Assembly: GCA_013334525.1 (NCBI GenBank)
Contig: JAAXXK010000005.1
Coordinates: 18,857 to 82,856, forward strand
Direction: 5' to 3'
Length of the DNA stretch: 64,000 bases
Source of the DNA: Chlorobiaceae bacterium
GTDB taxonomy: Bacteria > Bacteroidota > Chlorobiia > Chlorobiales > Chlorobiaceae
Positions 1 to 11,177 of the stretch are shown piece after piece (the first letter of the stretch is position 1; every line of letters starts with the position of its first letter). The notes beneath the pieces are model-generated. The model saw only the letters and a list, made by a program, of their open reading frames with translations, ran no database searches and was not told the origin of the DNA. The position numbers and the translations under genes are program-made.

Positions 1-3000
1 CGACCAATTACAACGCGCTCACGATCGGAAACCTGACGGGTGCCAACAACCTTGCCACGATCAACAAGGCGACGCTGACGCTGACGGGCAGCCGGGCCTA
101 TAACGGCCAGGCAACATTCACCTTTGCGGCATTCACTCCCAACGGATATATCAACGGTATCGGAAGCGAGACTTTAAGGCTTACGGGTACCGGCAGCGTG
201 GGCAGCAAGGACGTTACGGGAAGCCCGCAGCTCCTGACGCAGGGTACGCTGGCGATCAGCAACGGTAACGGAGGAGGCCTGGCGTCGAACTACCAGATCG
301 CGGCCAGCGGCAACACGGGCAATGTGACCAAAGCGGACTACGTCACGATCAGCGGCAGCAAGACCTACAACGGTAATGCAGACTTCACCGACGTGACGCT
401 GACGGGTGTTGCCAGTGAAACCTTCACGGTTCCGACGGCAACGGCCAACAGCCAGAACGTGGTTGGCGCGACCACCTTCATTGATACGAGCGGCACGATC
501 ACAGGCAACACAGGAACGGCACTGACTACCAACTACAACCCCCTTGTGATCGGAAACCTGACCGGCACGAACAATGTCGCCACGGTCACCAGGGCAACGG
601 TGACGCTGACCGGCAGCCGTACCTATGACGGCGGTACGGCTTTCAGTTATACCGCATTCGGTTCGCACGGGGTCATCGAGGGTGTCGGAAGTGAGTCGCT
701 GCAGTTGAGCGGTTCCGGCAGCGTGGGCAGCAAGGATGTTGCGGCAGGTCCGCAGGTCCTTGACGCCACAGGACTTACGCTCTCAAACGGTTCGGGCTCG
801 GCCAGCAACTACCAGATCGCTGTCAGCGGAAATACGGGCACAATCGGCAAGGCGAACTACACGACGTTGATCGGCAGCAAGAGCTATAACGGCAATGCGG
901 AATTCACCAATGTGACGCTGACGGGCGTGAACGGAGAGACCTTCACGGTACCAGGGGCGACGGCCGACAACAAGGACGTTGCCACAGCGAGCAGCTTCAC
1001 CGGCACGAGCGGGATTTTCACAGGCAACACCTCTGCTGCGCTGACGGGCAACTACAACAACCTCGTCCTTGGCGGACTGACGACCAACACGGCGACCATC
1101 ACCAGGGCGACGGTGACGTTGGCCGGGAGCAGGGTTTACAATGGAACTGCGGCCTTCAACGGTTCGGATTTCGGCTCGGTCAGCACGGGCATTTCAAGTG
1201 AGGCGTTGACGTTGACGGGCGCAGGCAGTGTCGGCAGCAAGGATGTTTCGGGTACCCCTCAGGGCCTGACGACAGGTACGCTGGCGCTCGCCAACGGGAC
1301 CGGAGGCGGCCTGGCGGCAAACTACCAGATTGCTGGCAGCGGCAATACGGGTATGGTGACGAAAGCGGATTACACCGCCATCAGCGGCAGCAAGAGCTAT
1401 AACGGCAATGTGAACTTCAGCAACGTGACGCTGACAGGCGTGAACGGAGAGACCTTCACTGTACCTACGGCAACGGCCAACAGCAAGGATGTGGCTACGG
1501 CGTCCACCTTTACTGGCACGGGCGGCACGATCACGGGCAATACCGGAGATGCACTGACGACCAACTACAACTCGCTGACGATCGGAAACCTGACCGGCGC
1601 GAACAATGTAGCCACGATCACCAGGGCAACGGTGACGCTTGCCGGCAGCAGGGCATATAACGGCGGTATGGTGTTCAATGGCTCTGATTTCGGCACGGTC
1701 AACACCGGTGTTGGAACAGAGACGCTGACGTTGACCGGGGCAGGCACCGTGGGCAGCAAAGACGTGTCGGCAGGCTCTCAGGGCCTCACGACTGGCTCGC
1801 TGGCGCTGGTCACCGCAACGGGTCTGTCCGGCAACTACCAGATTGCTGCAACCGGCAATACCGGCACCATCACCAAGGCGCATCTGACCGTAACAGCTGA
1901 CAACCAGAGCAGGGAGTACGGCGACAGTAATCCGACCCTGACCAGTGTGATCAGTGGATTCATATCCGGTGAAAACGCCTCGAACATCGGCTTGACGGGA
2001 AGCGCTTCGGTGAGTACCCCGGCGACTGCAACCAGCGATGTAATGGTCGCTGGCTACGCGATCACGCCCAGCCCAGGAGGTCTTGCGTCACCGAATTATG
2101 ACTTCACGACATTTGTTCCCGGAACGCTGACGATCACCAGGGCAACGCTGACGGTTGCAGGCTACGGCGGCAGCAGGCTTTACGGCGGGGCAAACAGCAC
2201 TATCGCATACACCGGCACGTTGAGCGGCAAGAAGTTCGTGAGCGATGATGTCTCCCTTACCTCATCAAGCATCGATGGGAGCATTACCCAAGCCAGCAAC
2301 GTGAACACATACAATGGTGTGCTGACTACCGGCCTCACCGGAGCGAAAGCGGGCAACTACACGCTTGCCTCGAGCACGGGCAACCTGACGATCAATCCCG
2401 CTCCGTTGGGCGTGACGGCAAACGATGACAGCAAGGTGTACGACGGCTCAGCCTATTCCGGCGGCAATGGAGTAACCTACAGCGGCTTCGTGAACAGCCA
2501 GGACCCCTCGGTGCTTTCCGGCACGCTGGCCTACGGTGGTTCGTCGCAGAACGCGGTCAACACGGGCGACTATGTGATCACTCCTTCCGGATTGACGAGC
2601 ACGAACTACCACATCACCTTCGTCGACGGAAAACTGACCATCCAGTCGGCCATAGACGAGCCGAACCAGGTGCCGTTTGATGCGCCGCAACAGGTCGGCG
2701 ATCTTATGCCGACTGGCGAAATGCCTGATCCGCTGTTCAAGATACTGGGCGAAGACGATCTCATCAATGGAGTGACGAGCCTGACATCCACGGACGGCTC
2801 CATTCTCGTTACCATCACTTCAGATCAGGCAGAGTTGGGCTCAACGTTCCGGTTCGTCTTGCCGGAAGCTGTCGTGAGCGGTTCACTGCCGGTTGCGGTT
2901 ACGCTGGCCGATGGCAGCGCGCTTCCTTCATGGCTCAGTTTCAATGCTGGTGACCGGAGCTTCACGGCCACCGGTATACCTGCAGGGGCGCTGCCTCTGC

Positions 3001-3089
3001 GATTGCTGGTCTGGCAGGGCGGGCAGACATTGAGGGTCGAAATCAATGCTGCGGTGATGTCACGCGGTTTGGCCATGAGCGGGCTGTAA
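1..3089 (+). CDS. C-terminal part of a large repeat-rich exoprotein (YDG/MBG-type adhesin), 5' truncated
   Basis: The frame is open from base 3 of the window, so the ATG given in the ORF track is only an internal methionine. About 1028 residues are visible. They begin with composite repeats carrying the SxxYNG/SRxYDG signature of YDG domains. Three MBG_2-like repeats follow (LTVTADNQSREYGD, SRLYGG, DSKVYDG). The C-terminal region contains LPSWLSFNAGDRSFTATG, which resembles a cadherin/dystroglycan-like (putative Ig) domain. No beta-barrel translocator is present, so this is probably a two-partner-secreted (TpsA/FhaB-like) or otherwise exported surface protein. The composition is rich in G, T, N and S, with almost no Cys. 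The function is inferred as adhesion or surface structure. A hairpin terminator follows the stop codon. Confidence 0.85.
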   Translation, partial: TNYNALTIGNLTGANNLATINKATLTLTGSRAYNGQATFTFAAFTPNGYINGIGSETLRLTGTGSVGSKDVTGSPQLLTQGTLAISNGNGGGLASNYQIAASGNTGNVTKADYVTISGSKTYNGNADFTDVTLTGVASETFTVPTATANSQNVVGATTFIDTSGTITGNTGTALTTNYNPLVIGNLTGTNNVATVTRATVTLTGSRTYDGGTAFSYTAFGSHGVIEGVGSESLQLSGSGSVGSKDVAAGPQVLDATGLTLSNGSGSASNYQIAVSGNTGTIGKANYTTLIGSKSYNGNAEFTNVTLTGVNGETFTVPGATADNKDVATASSFTGTSGIFTGNTSAALTGNYNNLVLGGLTTNTATITRATVTLAGSRVYNGTAAFNGSDFGSVSTGISSEALTLTGAGSVGSKDVSGTPQGLTTGTLALANGTGGGLAANYQIAGSGNTGMVTKADYTAISGSKSYNGNVNFSNVTLTGVNGETFTVPTATANSKDVATASTFTGTGGTITGNTGDALTTNYNSLTIGNLTGANNVATITRATVTLAGSRAYNGGMVFNGSDFGTVNTGVGTETLTLTGAGTVGSKDVSAGSQGLTTGSLALVTATGLSGNYQIAATGNTGTITKAHLTVTADNQSREYGDSNPTLTSVISGFISGENASNIGLTGSASVSTPATATSDVMVAGYAITPSPGGLASPNYDFTTFVPGTLTITRATLTVAGYGGSRLYGGANSTIAYTGTLSGKKFVSDDVSLTSSSIDGSITQASNVNTYNGVLTTGLTGAKAGNYTLASSTGNLTINPAPLGVTANDDSKVYDGSAYSGGNGVTYSGFVNSQDPSVLSGTLAYGGSSQNAVNTGDYVITPSGLTSTNYHITFVDGKLTIQSAIDEPNQVPFDAPQQVGDLMPTGEMPDPLFKILGEDDLINGVTSLTSTDGSILVTITSDQAELGSTFRFVLPEAVVSGSLPVAVTLADGSALPSWLSFNAGDRSFTATGIPAGALPLRLLVWQGGQTLRVEINAAVMSRGLAMSGL
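333..1877 (+). repeat. Three tandem copies of a ~515-bp composite coding repeat
   Basis: The boundary motif GCGGACTAC..GGCAGCAAG recurs at about 333, 852 and 1365. The GTGACGCTGAC motif recurs at 393, 912 and 1425. The period is therefore about 513-519 bp (171-173 residues). Each unit holds two related halves: one with VTLTGVNGETFTVP and one with SRxYNG..GSKDV..GLTTG. A fourth, partial unit runs off the left edge. The copies are similar enough to recombine or to be collapsed in an assembly. Confidence 0.85.
1878..2655 (+). repeat. Three diverged MBG-type protein repeats
   Basis: After the YDG units the protein has three repeats of about 85-90 residues. Each starts with a L(T/G)V(T/A) strand and a (R/K)(E/L/V)Y(G/D) motif. 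They end with LTITRA, LTINPA and LTIQSA. This is the pattern of MBG_2-like domains in bacterial surface proteins. At the nucleotide level the copies are well diverged, unlike the YDG units. Confidence 0.6.
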
Positions 3090-3184
3090 TCATCGTTTGT
3101 TCTCCAGGTACGGCAGGGCTGCCTTTCAGGGGATCCCTGCCGTAGCCGTTTTCAGCTGTCATGGACAGCATCCAGGTAAATAAG

Positions 3185-3213
3185 AGCCGTCCCGGTACAC
3201 GGGGCGGTTTTTA
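3185..3213 (+). terminator. Rho-independent terminator after the exoprotein gene
   Basis: The stem CCGTCCCG/CGGGGCGG (8 bp, one G-U pair) has a 5-base loop and is followed directly by TTTTT. It lies about 95 bp after the exoprotein stop, and the next gene converges on it. Confidence 0.75.
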
Positions 3214-3261
3214 TGTTTCAGGCTGGAAGGATGAAATCAGTTCAGGCAGGGAAGCTGTTGA

Positions 3262-4632
3262 TTAAAGCTCCAATGCTTCAAGGGCTTCGTGGAGGCTTCG
3301 GCATCCATGGATTTTGATGGGGAGCTTCCTGATGGAGGGTTTGAGCTCGCGGGTGTTTGATTCCGGCATGACGATCGATTTGAAGCCGAGGTGGACCGCT
3401 TCGCGGATCCTGCGCTCACCGTCGCTGATGGCCCTCAGTTCGCCGGAGAGGCCGATCTCCCCGCAACAGGCAGCCGAGGGGCTGCAGGGCCTGTCCTGGA
3501 GCCCTGAGGCGATGGCAGCGGCCACGGCGAGGTCGGCTGCCGGCTCGACCAGACGGAGGCCGCCGGCGATCTTGACGAAGACGTCCTGTGCAGAGGTCTG
3601 GAACTGAAGCCGTTTTTCGAGCACGGCGAGGATGATGGCTATGCGCTTCAGGTCGAAGCCGGTGCTGATGCGCTGCGGCATGGCGTAGCCGGTCCTCGAC
3701 ACCAGCGCCTGGACCTCCACGAGCAGCGCCCTTGAGCCCTCGATGCCCGCCAGCACGGCTGTGCCGGGGACGTCGGCCGTCCGGTCGGAGATGAAGAATT
3801 CCGAAGGGTTCGAGACCTCCTCCAGCCCGCTCTCCTCCATGCGGAAGACGCCTATTTCGTTGGTCGGACCGAACCGGTTCTTGACCGAGCGGATGATGCG
3901 GTACCGCTGGTACCCCTCGCCTTCGAACTGGAGCACGGTGTCCACCATGTGTTCGAGCGCCTTGGGGCCGGCGAGCGCCCCCTCCTTGGTGATGTGACCG
4001 ATGATCACGAGGATGAAGTTCTGCTCCTTGGCAGCACGGATAAGCGATGCGGCGCACTCCCTGATCTGGGTGATGGTGCCTGCCGAGCTCTGGTAGTCGG
4101 TAGAGTAGACGGTCTGTATCGAATCGACAATTACCAGTGCTGGCTGTTCGTTGCCGATGGAGTCGAGGATCCGTTCAAGGCCGACTTCGGAGACGAGCCT
4201 GAGGTTCGGCGCCTTGATGCCGAGCCGCTTTGCCCGTTCGCGTATCTGGTTGGGGGACTCCTCACCGGCGATGTAGAGCACTTTTTTCCCGGCAAGCCGA
4301 GGTGCAAGCTGGATCATGAGCGTCGACTTGCCGATGCCCGGCTCACCGCCAACAAGGATGGCCGAGGCCTCCATCAGCCCGCCGCCGAGCACGCGGTCGA
4401 GTTCGCCGATGCCGGTCAGGATGCGGTGAAAGTCGGATGATGATGGATCGTCGAGGTTCTGCACGGCCGGAAGCGAGCCCGAGGGGCGCTTTTTGCGTTG
4501 TTTCGACTCATCCGTTTCTTCGTGGGTTTCGACGAGGGTACCCCAGCTCTGGCATTCAAAGCAACGTCCCTGGTATTTCACCGATACGGCCCCGCAGGCT
4601 GAGCAGACGTATCGGACGGCAGTTTTGGCCAT
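3262..4632 (-). CDS. radA: DNA repair protein RadA
   Basis: RadA is a RecA-related ATPase that promotes branch migration and processing of recombination intermediates. The 456-residue protein starts with a four-cysteine zinc finger (CSACG..CFEC). The Walker A motif GGEPGIGKST lies near residue 95. The RadA signature KNRFGPTNEIGVF lies in the middle, and a Lon-like C-terminal domain ends the protein. The length is normal. It begins 2 bp after the folD stop, so the two genes are probably cotranscribed. Confidence 0.97.
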   Translation of the reverse strand: MAKTAVRYVCSACGAVSVKYQGRCFECQSWGTLVETHEETDESKQRKKRPSGSLPAVQNLDDPSSSDFHRILTGIGELDRVLGGGLMEASAILVGGEPGIGKSTLMIQLAPRLAGKKVLYIAGEESPNQIRERAKRLGIKAPNLRLVSEVGLERILDSIGNEQPALVIVDSIQTVYSTDYQSSAGTITQIRECAASLIRAAKEQNFILVIIGHITKEGALAGPKALEHMVDTVLQFEGEGYQRYRIIRSVKNRFGPTNEIGVFRMEESGLEEVSNPSEFFISDRTADVPGTAVLAGIEGSRALLVEVQALVSRTGYAMPQRISTGFDLKRIAIILAVLEKRLQFQTSAQDVFVKIAGGLRLVEPAADLAVAAAIASGLQDRPCSPSAACCGEIGLSGELRAISDGERRIREAVHLGFKSIVMPESNTRELKPSIRKLPIKIHGCRSLHEALEALEL

Positions 4633-4634
4633 AC

Positions 4635-5522
4635 TCAGAGTCCGTTGGCGCGTCGGAACGACTGCAGCGTGTTTTTCAGGAGCATGGCGATGGTCATCGG
4701 CCCGACGCCTCCGGGCACCGGGGTGATGGCCGAGGATATCAGTGAAACCTGCTCGAAATCGACGTCGCCGACGAGGCGGAAACCGCTCTTGGTCGTCGGG
4801 TCTTCGATGCGGTTGATGCCGACGTCGATGACGACCGCGCCCGGCTTGACCATCTCTGCCTTGATGAACCTCGCCATACCGATAGCAACGATGAGGATGT
4901 CGGCCTGTCGGGTGATGGATGCGATATCTTTCGTCGCGGAGTGGCAGATTGTCACGGTGCAGTTTGTGGCATCGAGCTTCTGCACCATCAGGTTCGCCAT
5001 GGGCTTGCCGACGATGTTGCTGCGGCCGACCACGACACAGTGTTTGCCTTTCGTTTCGATTCCGTAGCGACAGAGCAGTTCAAGGATGCCGTTTGGCGTG
5101 CAGCTGATGTAGCACTGGTCGAGGTGGCCGAGCACCAGGTTGCCGATGTTGACCGGATGGAAGCCGTCGACATCCTTTTTCGGGTCGATGGCCAGTGTTA
5201 CGGCCGTCTCGTCGATATGGGGGGGGAGCGGCTGCTGTACGAGTATGCCGTGCACGTCGGGGTCGGCGTTGAGTTCCGCTATTTTGTCGAGGAGCAGTTG
5301 CTGGGTCGTTTCGGCTTCAAGTTCGATGACGGTCGAATTCATGCCGATCTCTTTGCAACTTTTGGCTTTATTGCGTACATAAACCTGTGACGCAGGGTCC
5401 TGGCCTACGATGATGACCACCAGGCCGGGTACTTTGCCGATTGCGGACCGGTGTTTTTCGACGCTTGATTTAAGCTCCTGCTGAAGATCCGACGATACCT
5501 TTTTTCCGTCTATGAGAACCAT
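4635..5522 (-). CDS. folD: Bifunctional methylene-THF dehydrogenase / methenyl-THF cyclohydrolase
   Basis: FolD interconverts 5,10-methylene-, methenyl- and 10-formyl-tetrahydrofolate in the cytoplasm. The 295-residue protein carries the catalytic lysine in YVRNKAKSCKEIGM, the cofactor loop VVGRSNIVGKPMANL and the C-terminal signature TPVPGGVGPMT. All are typical, and the length is standard. It is the first gene of a likely folD-radA operon. The 179 bp upstream separate it from the divergent DUF3109 gene and must hold both promoters. Confidence 0.97.
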   Translation of the reverse strand: MVLIDGKKVSSDLQQELKSSVEKHRSAIGKVPGLVVIIVGQDPASQVYVRNKAKSCKEIGMNSTVIELEAETTQQLLLDKIAELNADPDVHGILVQQPLPPHIDETAVTLAIDPKKDVDGFHPVNIGNLVLGHLDQCYISCTPNGILELLCRYGIETKGKHCVVVGRSNIVGKPMANLMVQKLDATNCTVTICHSATKDIASITRQADILIVAIGMARFIKAEMVKPGAVVIDVGINRIEDPTTKSGFRLVGDVDFEQVSLISSAITPVPGGVGPMTIAMLLKNTLQSFRRANGL

Positions 5523-5701
5523 TGGGATTTACGGTGATGTTATGTTGCGTACAGTGTCCGGCTTTCAGTCGCCGACCGTAAAAAACGAAAGATAATGAAG
5601 ATGCGTGAAAAGAGCAGGCAGTATTTCATTCCCCCATCCTCCTTTCCCCAGGATCGGCCGTGCTGCTCGGCCTGTCCAATCCCGGCAATCCATTATTGAC
5701 C

Positions 5702-6241
5702 ATGTCGATCATATCCATCGGTGAAGTCCTCGTTGAGCGTGAGCTTCTTGAGGCACGCTTCAGTTGTCCCCTTGAATTGTGCCGCGGGGCCTGCTGCGTC
5801 GAGGGTGAACTGGGAGCCCCGATCGACCAGCGGGAAGAGGCGTTCCTTCAGTCCTCCGTCGAAGGGGTGCGGGATAAAATATCCGAAAAGAACCTGCGCT
5901 ACATTCGTCGCCACGGATGCACGGAAGTTTATCAGGGAAGCCTCTACACAAGGACCGTCGAGGGACGCGAGTGCGTGTTCGTCCTCTATGAGGATGGGGT
6001 TGCCCTCTGTTCTGTTGAGGCAGGCAAGCCTTTGTCCTGCAGCCTGTTCCCGATCAGGGTGAGAAAAAAGTTCGGATTGGACTATCTTGTCTACGAACAG
6101 CATGCCATGTGCCGTGAAGCCCGCCGGAAGGGCGCCGAACAGAATGTCAGGCTTGTCGATTTCGTGGGCCCCTCACTTGTGGCGCGTTACGGCAGGCAGT
6201 GGTATGAAAGTCTGTTGGAATTCGTCGATTCATCTACCTGA
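5702..6241 (+). CDS. DUF3109 family cysteine-rich protein
   Basis: This is a 179-residue protein of the YkgJ/DUF3109 type. The cluster CPLELCRGACCVEG lies near residue 20, with further cysteines at CSVEAGKPLSCSLFP and MCREA. This spacing suggests a metal or Fe-S site, but the biochemical role is unknown. The family is common in Bacteroidota and Chlorobiota. The ORF track starts at a GTG 42 bp upstream. I prefer the ATG because family members usually begin close to the IxIxxxLV segment. It ends 4 bp before rpoN, so the two are probably cotranscribed. Confidence 0.75.
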   Translation: MSIISIGEVLVERELLEARFSCPLELCRGACCVEGELGAPIDQREEAFLQSSVEGVRDKISEKNLRYIRRHGCTEVYQGSLYTRTVEGRECVFVLYEDGVALCSVEAGKPLSCSLFPIRVRKKFGLDYLVYEQHAMCREARRKGAEQNVRLVDFVGPSLVARYGRQWYESLLEFVDSST

Positions 6242-6245
6242 GATC

Positions 6246-7703
6246 ATGGTCGAGATCCGGCTACAACAAAGACAGAGTGCCCAGCTCTCGGCGCAGCAGG
6301 TTATCACCAGCCAGTTGCTGCAACTTCCCCTTGGACAGCTCGAACAAAGGATTTATGACGAAGTCCAGGAGAATCCCATGCTCGAACTCGTAGAGGCACC
6401 CCGACCCGGTGAGCCCACCCTGGTCACCGACCAGCCGGCATCTTCGACCGATCCATCAGACATGTTCGATTCGGTTGCCCGTTTCGACCGTTCGACTCTG
6501 AAGGAGCGCACCGATATTCCATACAAGGGGGAGGATGCAGGCGTGCGCCAGCGCTTCAGCTCCTCCGGAGGCTCGGACGAACGATTTTTCCAGGCGATCC
6601 ACCATGACTCGTTCCATGATCAGCTGCTTCGCGAACTCTCCCTGCAGGAGGGGATCGACAGGCGGGAGGTGCTCATCGCGGCCGAAATTCTCGGAAACCT
6701 CGATGGCGATGGCTACCTTACCGAGGAGCCGGGGGTTATTATCGAAGGGCTCGAACAGGCAGGCATAGAGACTGACGAAGATGAGGTTCGCGCCATACAG
6801 AAGAGGATATGGTATCTCGACCCGCCAGGCATAGCTGTAGGAAATCTCGCCGAACGCCTGCTGGTTCAGCTCTCGGTTCACCAGGAGGAGCACGATGCAG
6901 GGGCAGTGCATACGGCTCGCACCATTTTGCGCGAGGCTTTCGACGATTTCCTGAACAAGCGATTCGATCGGCTCCAGAAAAAGCTGGGGGTCGACAAACG
7001 GCAGCTTGAGGCGTCGATCGATGTGATCACTTCGCTTGATCCCCACCCCGGCATTTTCGTCGACGAAGGGGGCCATTACATCTCCCCTGATTTCGTGGTT
7101 ACCTATGAGAACGGCGCTTTGACGGCCGTACTCAACGACCGGAGCAGCCTGTCGGTCAGGGTTTCTGACAGTTACCGCGAGGCGCTTTCGAACCGGAAGC
7201 TTCCGAAGGCGGACAAGCAGTTCATGCGCCAGAAGCTGCAGAGGGCCAACGAATTCGCGACCGCGCTGCAGATCAGGCGCCAGACGCTTCTTAAAGTGAT
7301 GGAGGCCCTGCTCGAAACCCAGGGGAAGTTTTTCATCGACGGCCCCCGATTCCTGCAGCCCCTGATCATGAAGACGGTCGCCGAGCGTACCGGGTTCGAT
7401 ATTTCGACCATCAGCCGGGCGGTCAACGGCAAATATGTCCAGACCCGTTACGGGGTTTTCGAACTCAAGTACTTTTTCAGCGGCTCCCTTTCGACCGACG
7501 AGGGCGATGAGCTTTCGTCGAGGATCATCAAGCAGCAGCTCAGGGAGTTGATCGAGGCTGAGCCTCATGCTGAGCCGCTCAGTGACGACCGGCTGGCCGA
7601 GCTGCTCAGCGCCAAAGGGGTGAGGATTGCGAGGAGGACGGTTGCAAAATACCGGGAACAAATGCAAATTCCAGTTGCAAGGCTAAGAAAAAAAATAGGT
7701 TAA
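6246..7703 (+). CDS. rpoN: RNA polymerase sigma-54 factor
   Basis: Sigma-54 directs RNA polymerase to -24/-12 promoters and needs AAA+ activators. The 485-residue protein has the glutamine/leucine-rich region I ([21 protein letters not shown]), an acidic linker, the core-binding domain, and the RpoN box ARRTVAKYR followed by REQMQIP near the C-terminus. The ORF track starts earlier, but those residues lie inside the upstream gene. The ATG just after that stop gives the standard [11 protein letters not shown]-terminus. No sigma-54 activator gene is visible nearby. Confidence 0.97.
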   Translation: MVEIRLQQRQSAQLSAQQVITSQLLQLPLGQLEQRIYDEVQENPMLELVEAPRPGEPTLVTDQPASSTDPSDMFDSVARFDRSTLKERTDIPYKGEDAGVRQRFSSSGGSDERFFQAIHHDSFHDQLLRELSLQEGIDRREVLIAAEILGNLDGDGYLTEEPGVIIEGLEQAGIETDEDEVRAIQKRIWYLDPPGIAVGNLAERLLVQLSVHQEEHDAGAVHTARTILREAFDDFLNKRFDRLQKKLGVDKRQLEASIDVITSLDPHPGIFVDEGGHYISPDFVVTYENGALTAVLNDRSSLSVRVSDSYREALSNRKLPKADKQFMRQKLQRANEFATALQIRRQTLLKVMEALLETQGKFFIDGPRFLQPLIMKTVAERTGFDISTISRAVNGKYVQTRYGVFELKYFFSGSLSTDEGDELSSRIIKQQLRELIEAEPHAEPLSDDRLAELLSAKGVRIARRTVAKYREQMQIPVARLRKKIG

Positions 7704-7714
7704 TCAATACGAAT

Positions 7715-8260
7715 ATGGGCCACGAAAAGCCGCAGATAAGGTCGACCACGGTCATCGGCGTGATCAGGGACGGCAAGGCCGCTCTCGGAAGCGACGGCCA
7801 GATGACGCTTGGCAACACCGTACTGAAACATTCGACACGAAAGATACGACGCCTTTACCAGGGACGCCTGATCGCAGGTTTTGCCGGTGCTACGGCCGAT
7901 GCCGTCACCCTGCTCGACCGCTTCGAGGAGAAGCTTGAGGCATACAGCGGCAGGCTTGAACGGTCTGCAGTGGAACTTGCCAGGGATTGGCGCACCGACA
8001 AGTACCTGCGCCGCCTTGAGGCGATGCTGGCAATTGTCAGCCCCGACAAGGCGCTGATCATATCCGGTACCGGCGACGTCATTGAACCGGAAGACGGCAT
8101 CGTCGCCATCGGCAGCGGCAGCATGTACGCCCTGGCCGCAGCAAGGTCGCTGATGAAGCACACCTCGCTTTCGGCCGCCGAGATCGTCACGGAAAGCCTG
8201 AAGATCGCGGCCGACATCTGCATCTACACCAACGACCATATCGTTGTGGAAACTCTCTGA
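7715..8260 (+). CDS. hslV: ATP-dependent protease HslUV, peptidase subunit HslV
   Basis: HslV is the threonine-protease chamber that works with the HslU unfoldase. The 181-residue protein contains [21 protein letters not shown], in which the catalytic threonine becomes the N-terminus after removal of a ten-residue leader. Such short leaders are common outside enterobacteria. The conserved GSDGQMTLG and [16 protein letters not shown] segments are present. It lies 11 bp after rpoN and 62 bp before hslU. Confidence 0.96.
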   Translation: MGHEKPQIRSTTVIGVIRDGKAALGSDGQMTLGNTVLKHSTRKIRRLYQGRLIAGFAGATADAVTLLDRFEEKLEAYSGRLERSAVELARDWRTDKYLRRLEAMLAIVSPDKALIISGTGDVIEPEDGIVAIGSGSMYALAAARSLMKHTSLSAAEIVTESLKIAADICIYTNDHIVVETL

Positions 8261-8322
8261 ACGGGCCGTTTCCGGATCGCATGAACCGGCACCGCCCATT
8301 CGGCAAAAACTGAACGACCAAA

Positions 8323-9816
<1,494 letters not shown>

Positions 9817-9833
9817 GTGAAACAGGAGCATCC

Positions 9834-10277
9834 ATGAGCACCACCAACATCCTGGTCATGAACGGCCCCAATCTTTCACGTCTCGGGAAGCGCGAGCCGG
9901 AAATATATGGCAGCCGTACCCTCGAAGACATCAATCGTGAGCTTGACGGGGCTTTTCCCGAAATCAAGTTCGGATTTTTCCAGTCTGAAGAGGAGGGGGA
10001 GTTGTTGCAGAAGCTTTTCGAAATCGAGGATCATGGCGGCTGGTCGGGGGTCGTGCTCAACGCAGGGGCCCTGACGCACTACTCCATCGCACTCCGCGAC
10101 GCCATCAGCGCCGTGAAGATCCCTGTCGTTGAGGTGCATCTCTCCAACATCTATGCACGAGAGGAGTTTCGCCGTAAATCGGTCATATCGGAGGTCTGTG
10201 TCGGGGTCGTCAGCGGCTTCGGCGCCGACAGCTACCATCTCGGCGTAAGGGGCCTGATGGGTATTATCGGCTGGTAG
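9834..10277 (+). CDS. aroQ: 3-dehydroquinate dehydratase, type II
   Basis: AroQ catalyses the third step of the shikimate pathway. The 147-residue protein shows the type II signature MNGPNLSRLGKREPEIYG, with the catalytic tyrosine near residue 25. The His-containing motif EVHLSNIYAREEFR lies near residue 100. The length is normal for the dodecameric class. It follows hslU by 17 bp and closes the plus-strand run; its stop is 3 bp from the convergent TPR gene. Confidence 0.96.
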   Translation: MSTTNILVMNGPNLSRLGKREPEIYGSRTLEDINRELDGAFPEIKFGFFQSEEEGELLQKLFEIEDHGGWSGVVLNAGALTHYSIALRDAISAVKIPVVEVHLSNIYAREEFRRKSVISEVCVGVVSGFGADSYHLGVRGLMGIIGW

Positions 10278-10280
10278 GCT

Positions 10281-11177
10281 TCATATCGAACCGGGTTCGT
10301 CAACCGGCATTGAGCTTTCTGTGTTGAGTTTCTTGATCAACGCCCGAATGTCTTCGAGGCGCCTGACATCGCTTTTCATGAGCACCGGTTTTGTCAGCGC
10401 GGCATGAAGCAGTTGCAGGGCCTCCTCCTTGCGCCCTTCGTCGATGTAGAGAAGCGCCAGTTCATGATAGTGCCTTATGGCTCGGGGATTGATGCTGATT
10501 GCCTTCTTGAAGGCTTGTTCCGACGCCTTGCGGTTTCCTTCAGGCATACCGCCGATGAAGGTGCTGCCGACAATACGGCTGAACCACCCTATGTTCGATA
10601 TCTGATGATGGTATGAGCCCAGGATGGACCACGCCACATCGTCATGCGGATTCAGGGCAAGAGCCTTGTCGAGCTCATGTTTGATCTCTCCAGCCCTTCT
10701 CACTTTTTCCTTTGCCCCAATTTTGTCGGCCTTGAGGGCCAGCGATGCGGCAAGCCAGGTATGGCCGCCGGCGTTGGTGCTGTCGAGCGCTACCGATTTG
10801 CGCGCGTAATCGACCGCCCTGTTGTAGTAGGGTATCCGCTTTGCGCTTTCAGAGGGGCTTATCGACTCGGCGATGGTGATGTTCAGCCTGGCGAGCTTCC
10901 AGAAGAGGTCTGCGCTCTCCGGGCCGGTTTCGAGCATACATTTGTAGAGCGAGTCGGCTGTGGAGTAATTGAGCGACATGAAGGCATTGTCGGCAGCGGT
11001 AAGCGATGTGGCTGGAGCAGGGGCAGGCGCCGCAACGGGTGCCCCTGTTGTTTTGGTTTTGCGAACCGCGCATTCATCATCTGCGGGGAGTGCCGGCAAC
11101 AGCGCCAGAGCAATGATGACGATCTTCGAATGCCTTGAAAAACCTTTACGTAAACGGATCATCAGGAAAGAGTTCAT
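10281..11177 (-). CDS. TPR-repeat protein with N-terminal hydrophobic segment
   Basis: This protein of about 298 residues has a hydrophobic stretch (KIVIIALALLPALPA) near the N-terminus, probably a signal peptide or anchor. A Pro/Ala linker follows, then TPR-like helices (NAFMSLNYSTADSLYKCML, YYNRAVDYARKSVALDSTNA, AFKKAISINPRAIRHYHELALLYIDEGRKEEALQLL). It is probably periplasmic or membrane-attached and mediates protein contacts; no specific partner can be named. The chosen ATG overlaps the doxX stop as ATGA, which indicates translational coupling. The ORF-track start lies 9 bp further upstream. Confidence 0.75.
   Translation of the reverse strand: MNSFLMIRLRKGFSRHSKIVIIALALLPALPADDECAVRKTKTTGAPVAAPAPAPATSLTAADNAFMSLNYSTADSLYKCMLETGPESADLFWKLARLNITIAESISPSESAKRIPYYNRAVDYARKSVALDSTNAGGHTWLAASLALKADKIGAKEKVRRAGEIKHELDKALALNPHDDVAWSILGSYHHQISNIGWFSRIVGSTFIGGMPEGNRKASEQAFKKAISINPRAIRHYHELALLYIDEGRKEEALQLLHAALTKPVLMKSDVRRLEDIRALIKKLNTESSMPVDEPGSI

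Noticed and set aside
333-1877. CRISPR-like regular repeat pattern
   Set aside because: The repeats are about 515 bp, in frame and coding; there are no short repeats with unique spacers.
1194-1883. 229-codon minus-strand ORF in the adhesin repeats
   Set aside because: Mirrors the tandem repeats on the opposite strand and is Cys/Arg-rich in a way typical of antisense shadows.
6456-7667. 403-codon minus-strand ORF opposite rpoN
   Set aside because: It lies fully inside rpoN, has no family-like motifs and arises from GC-rich codon usage on the other strand.
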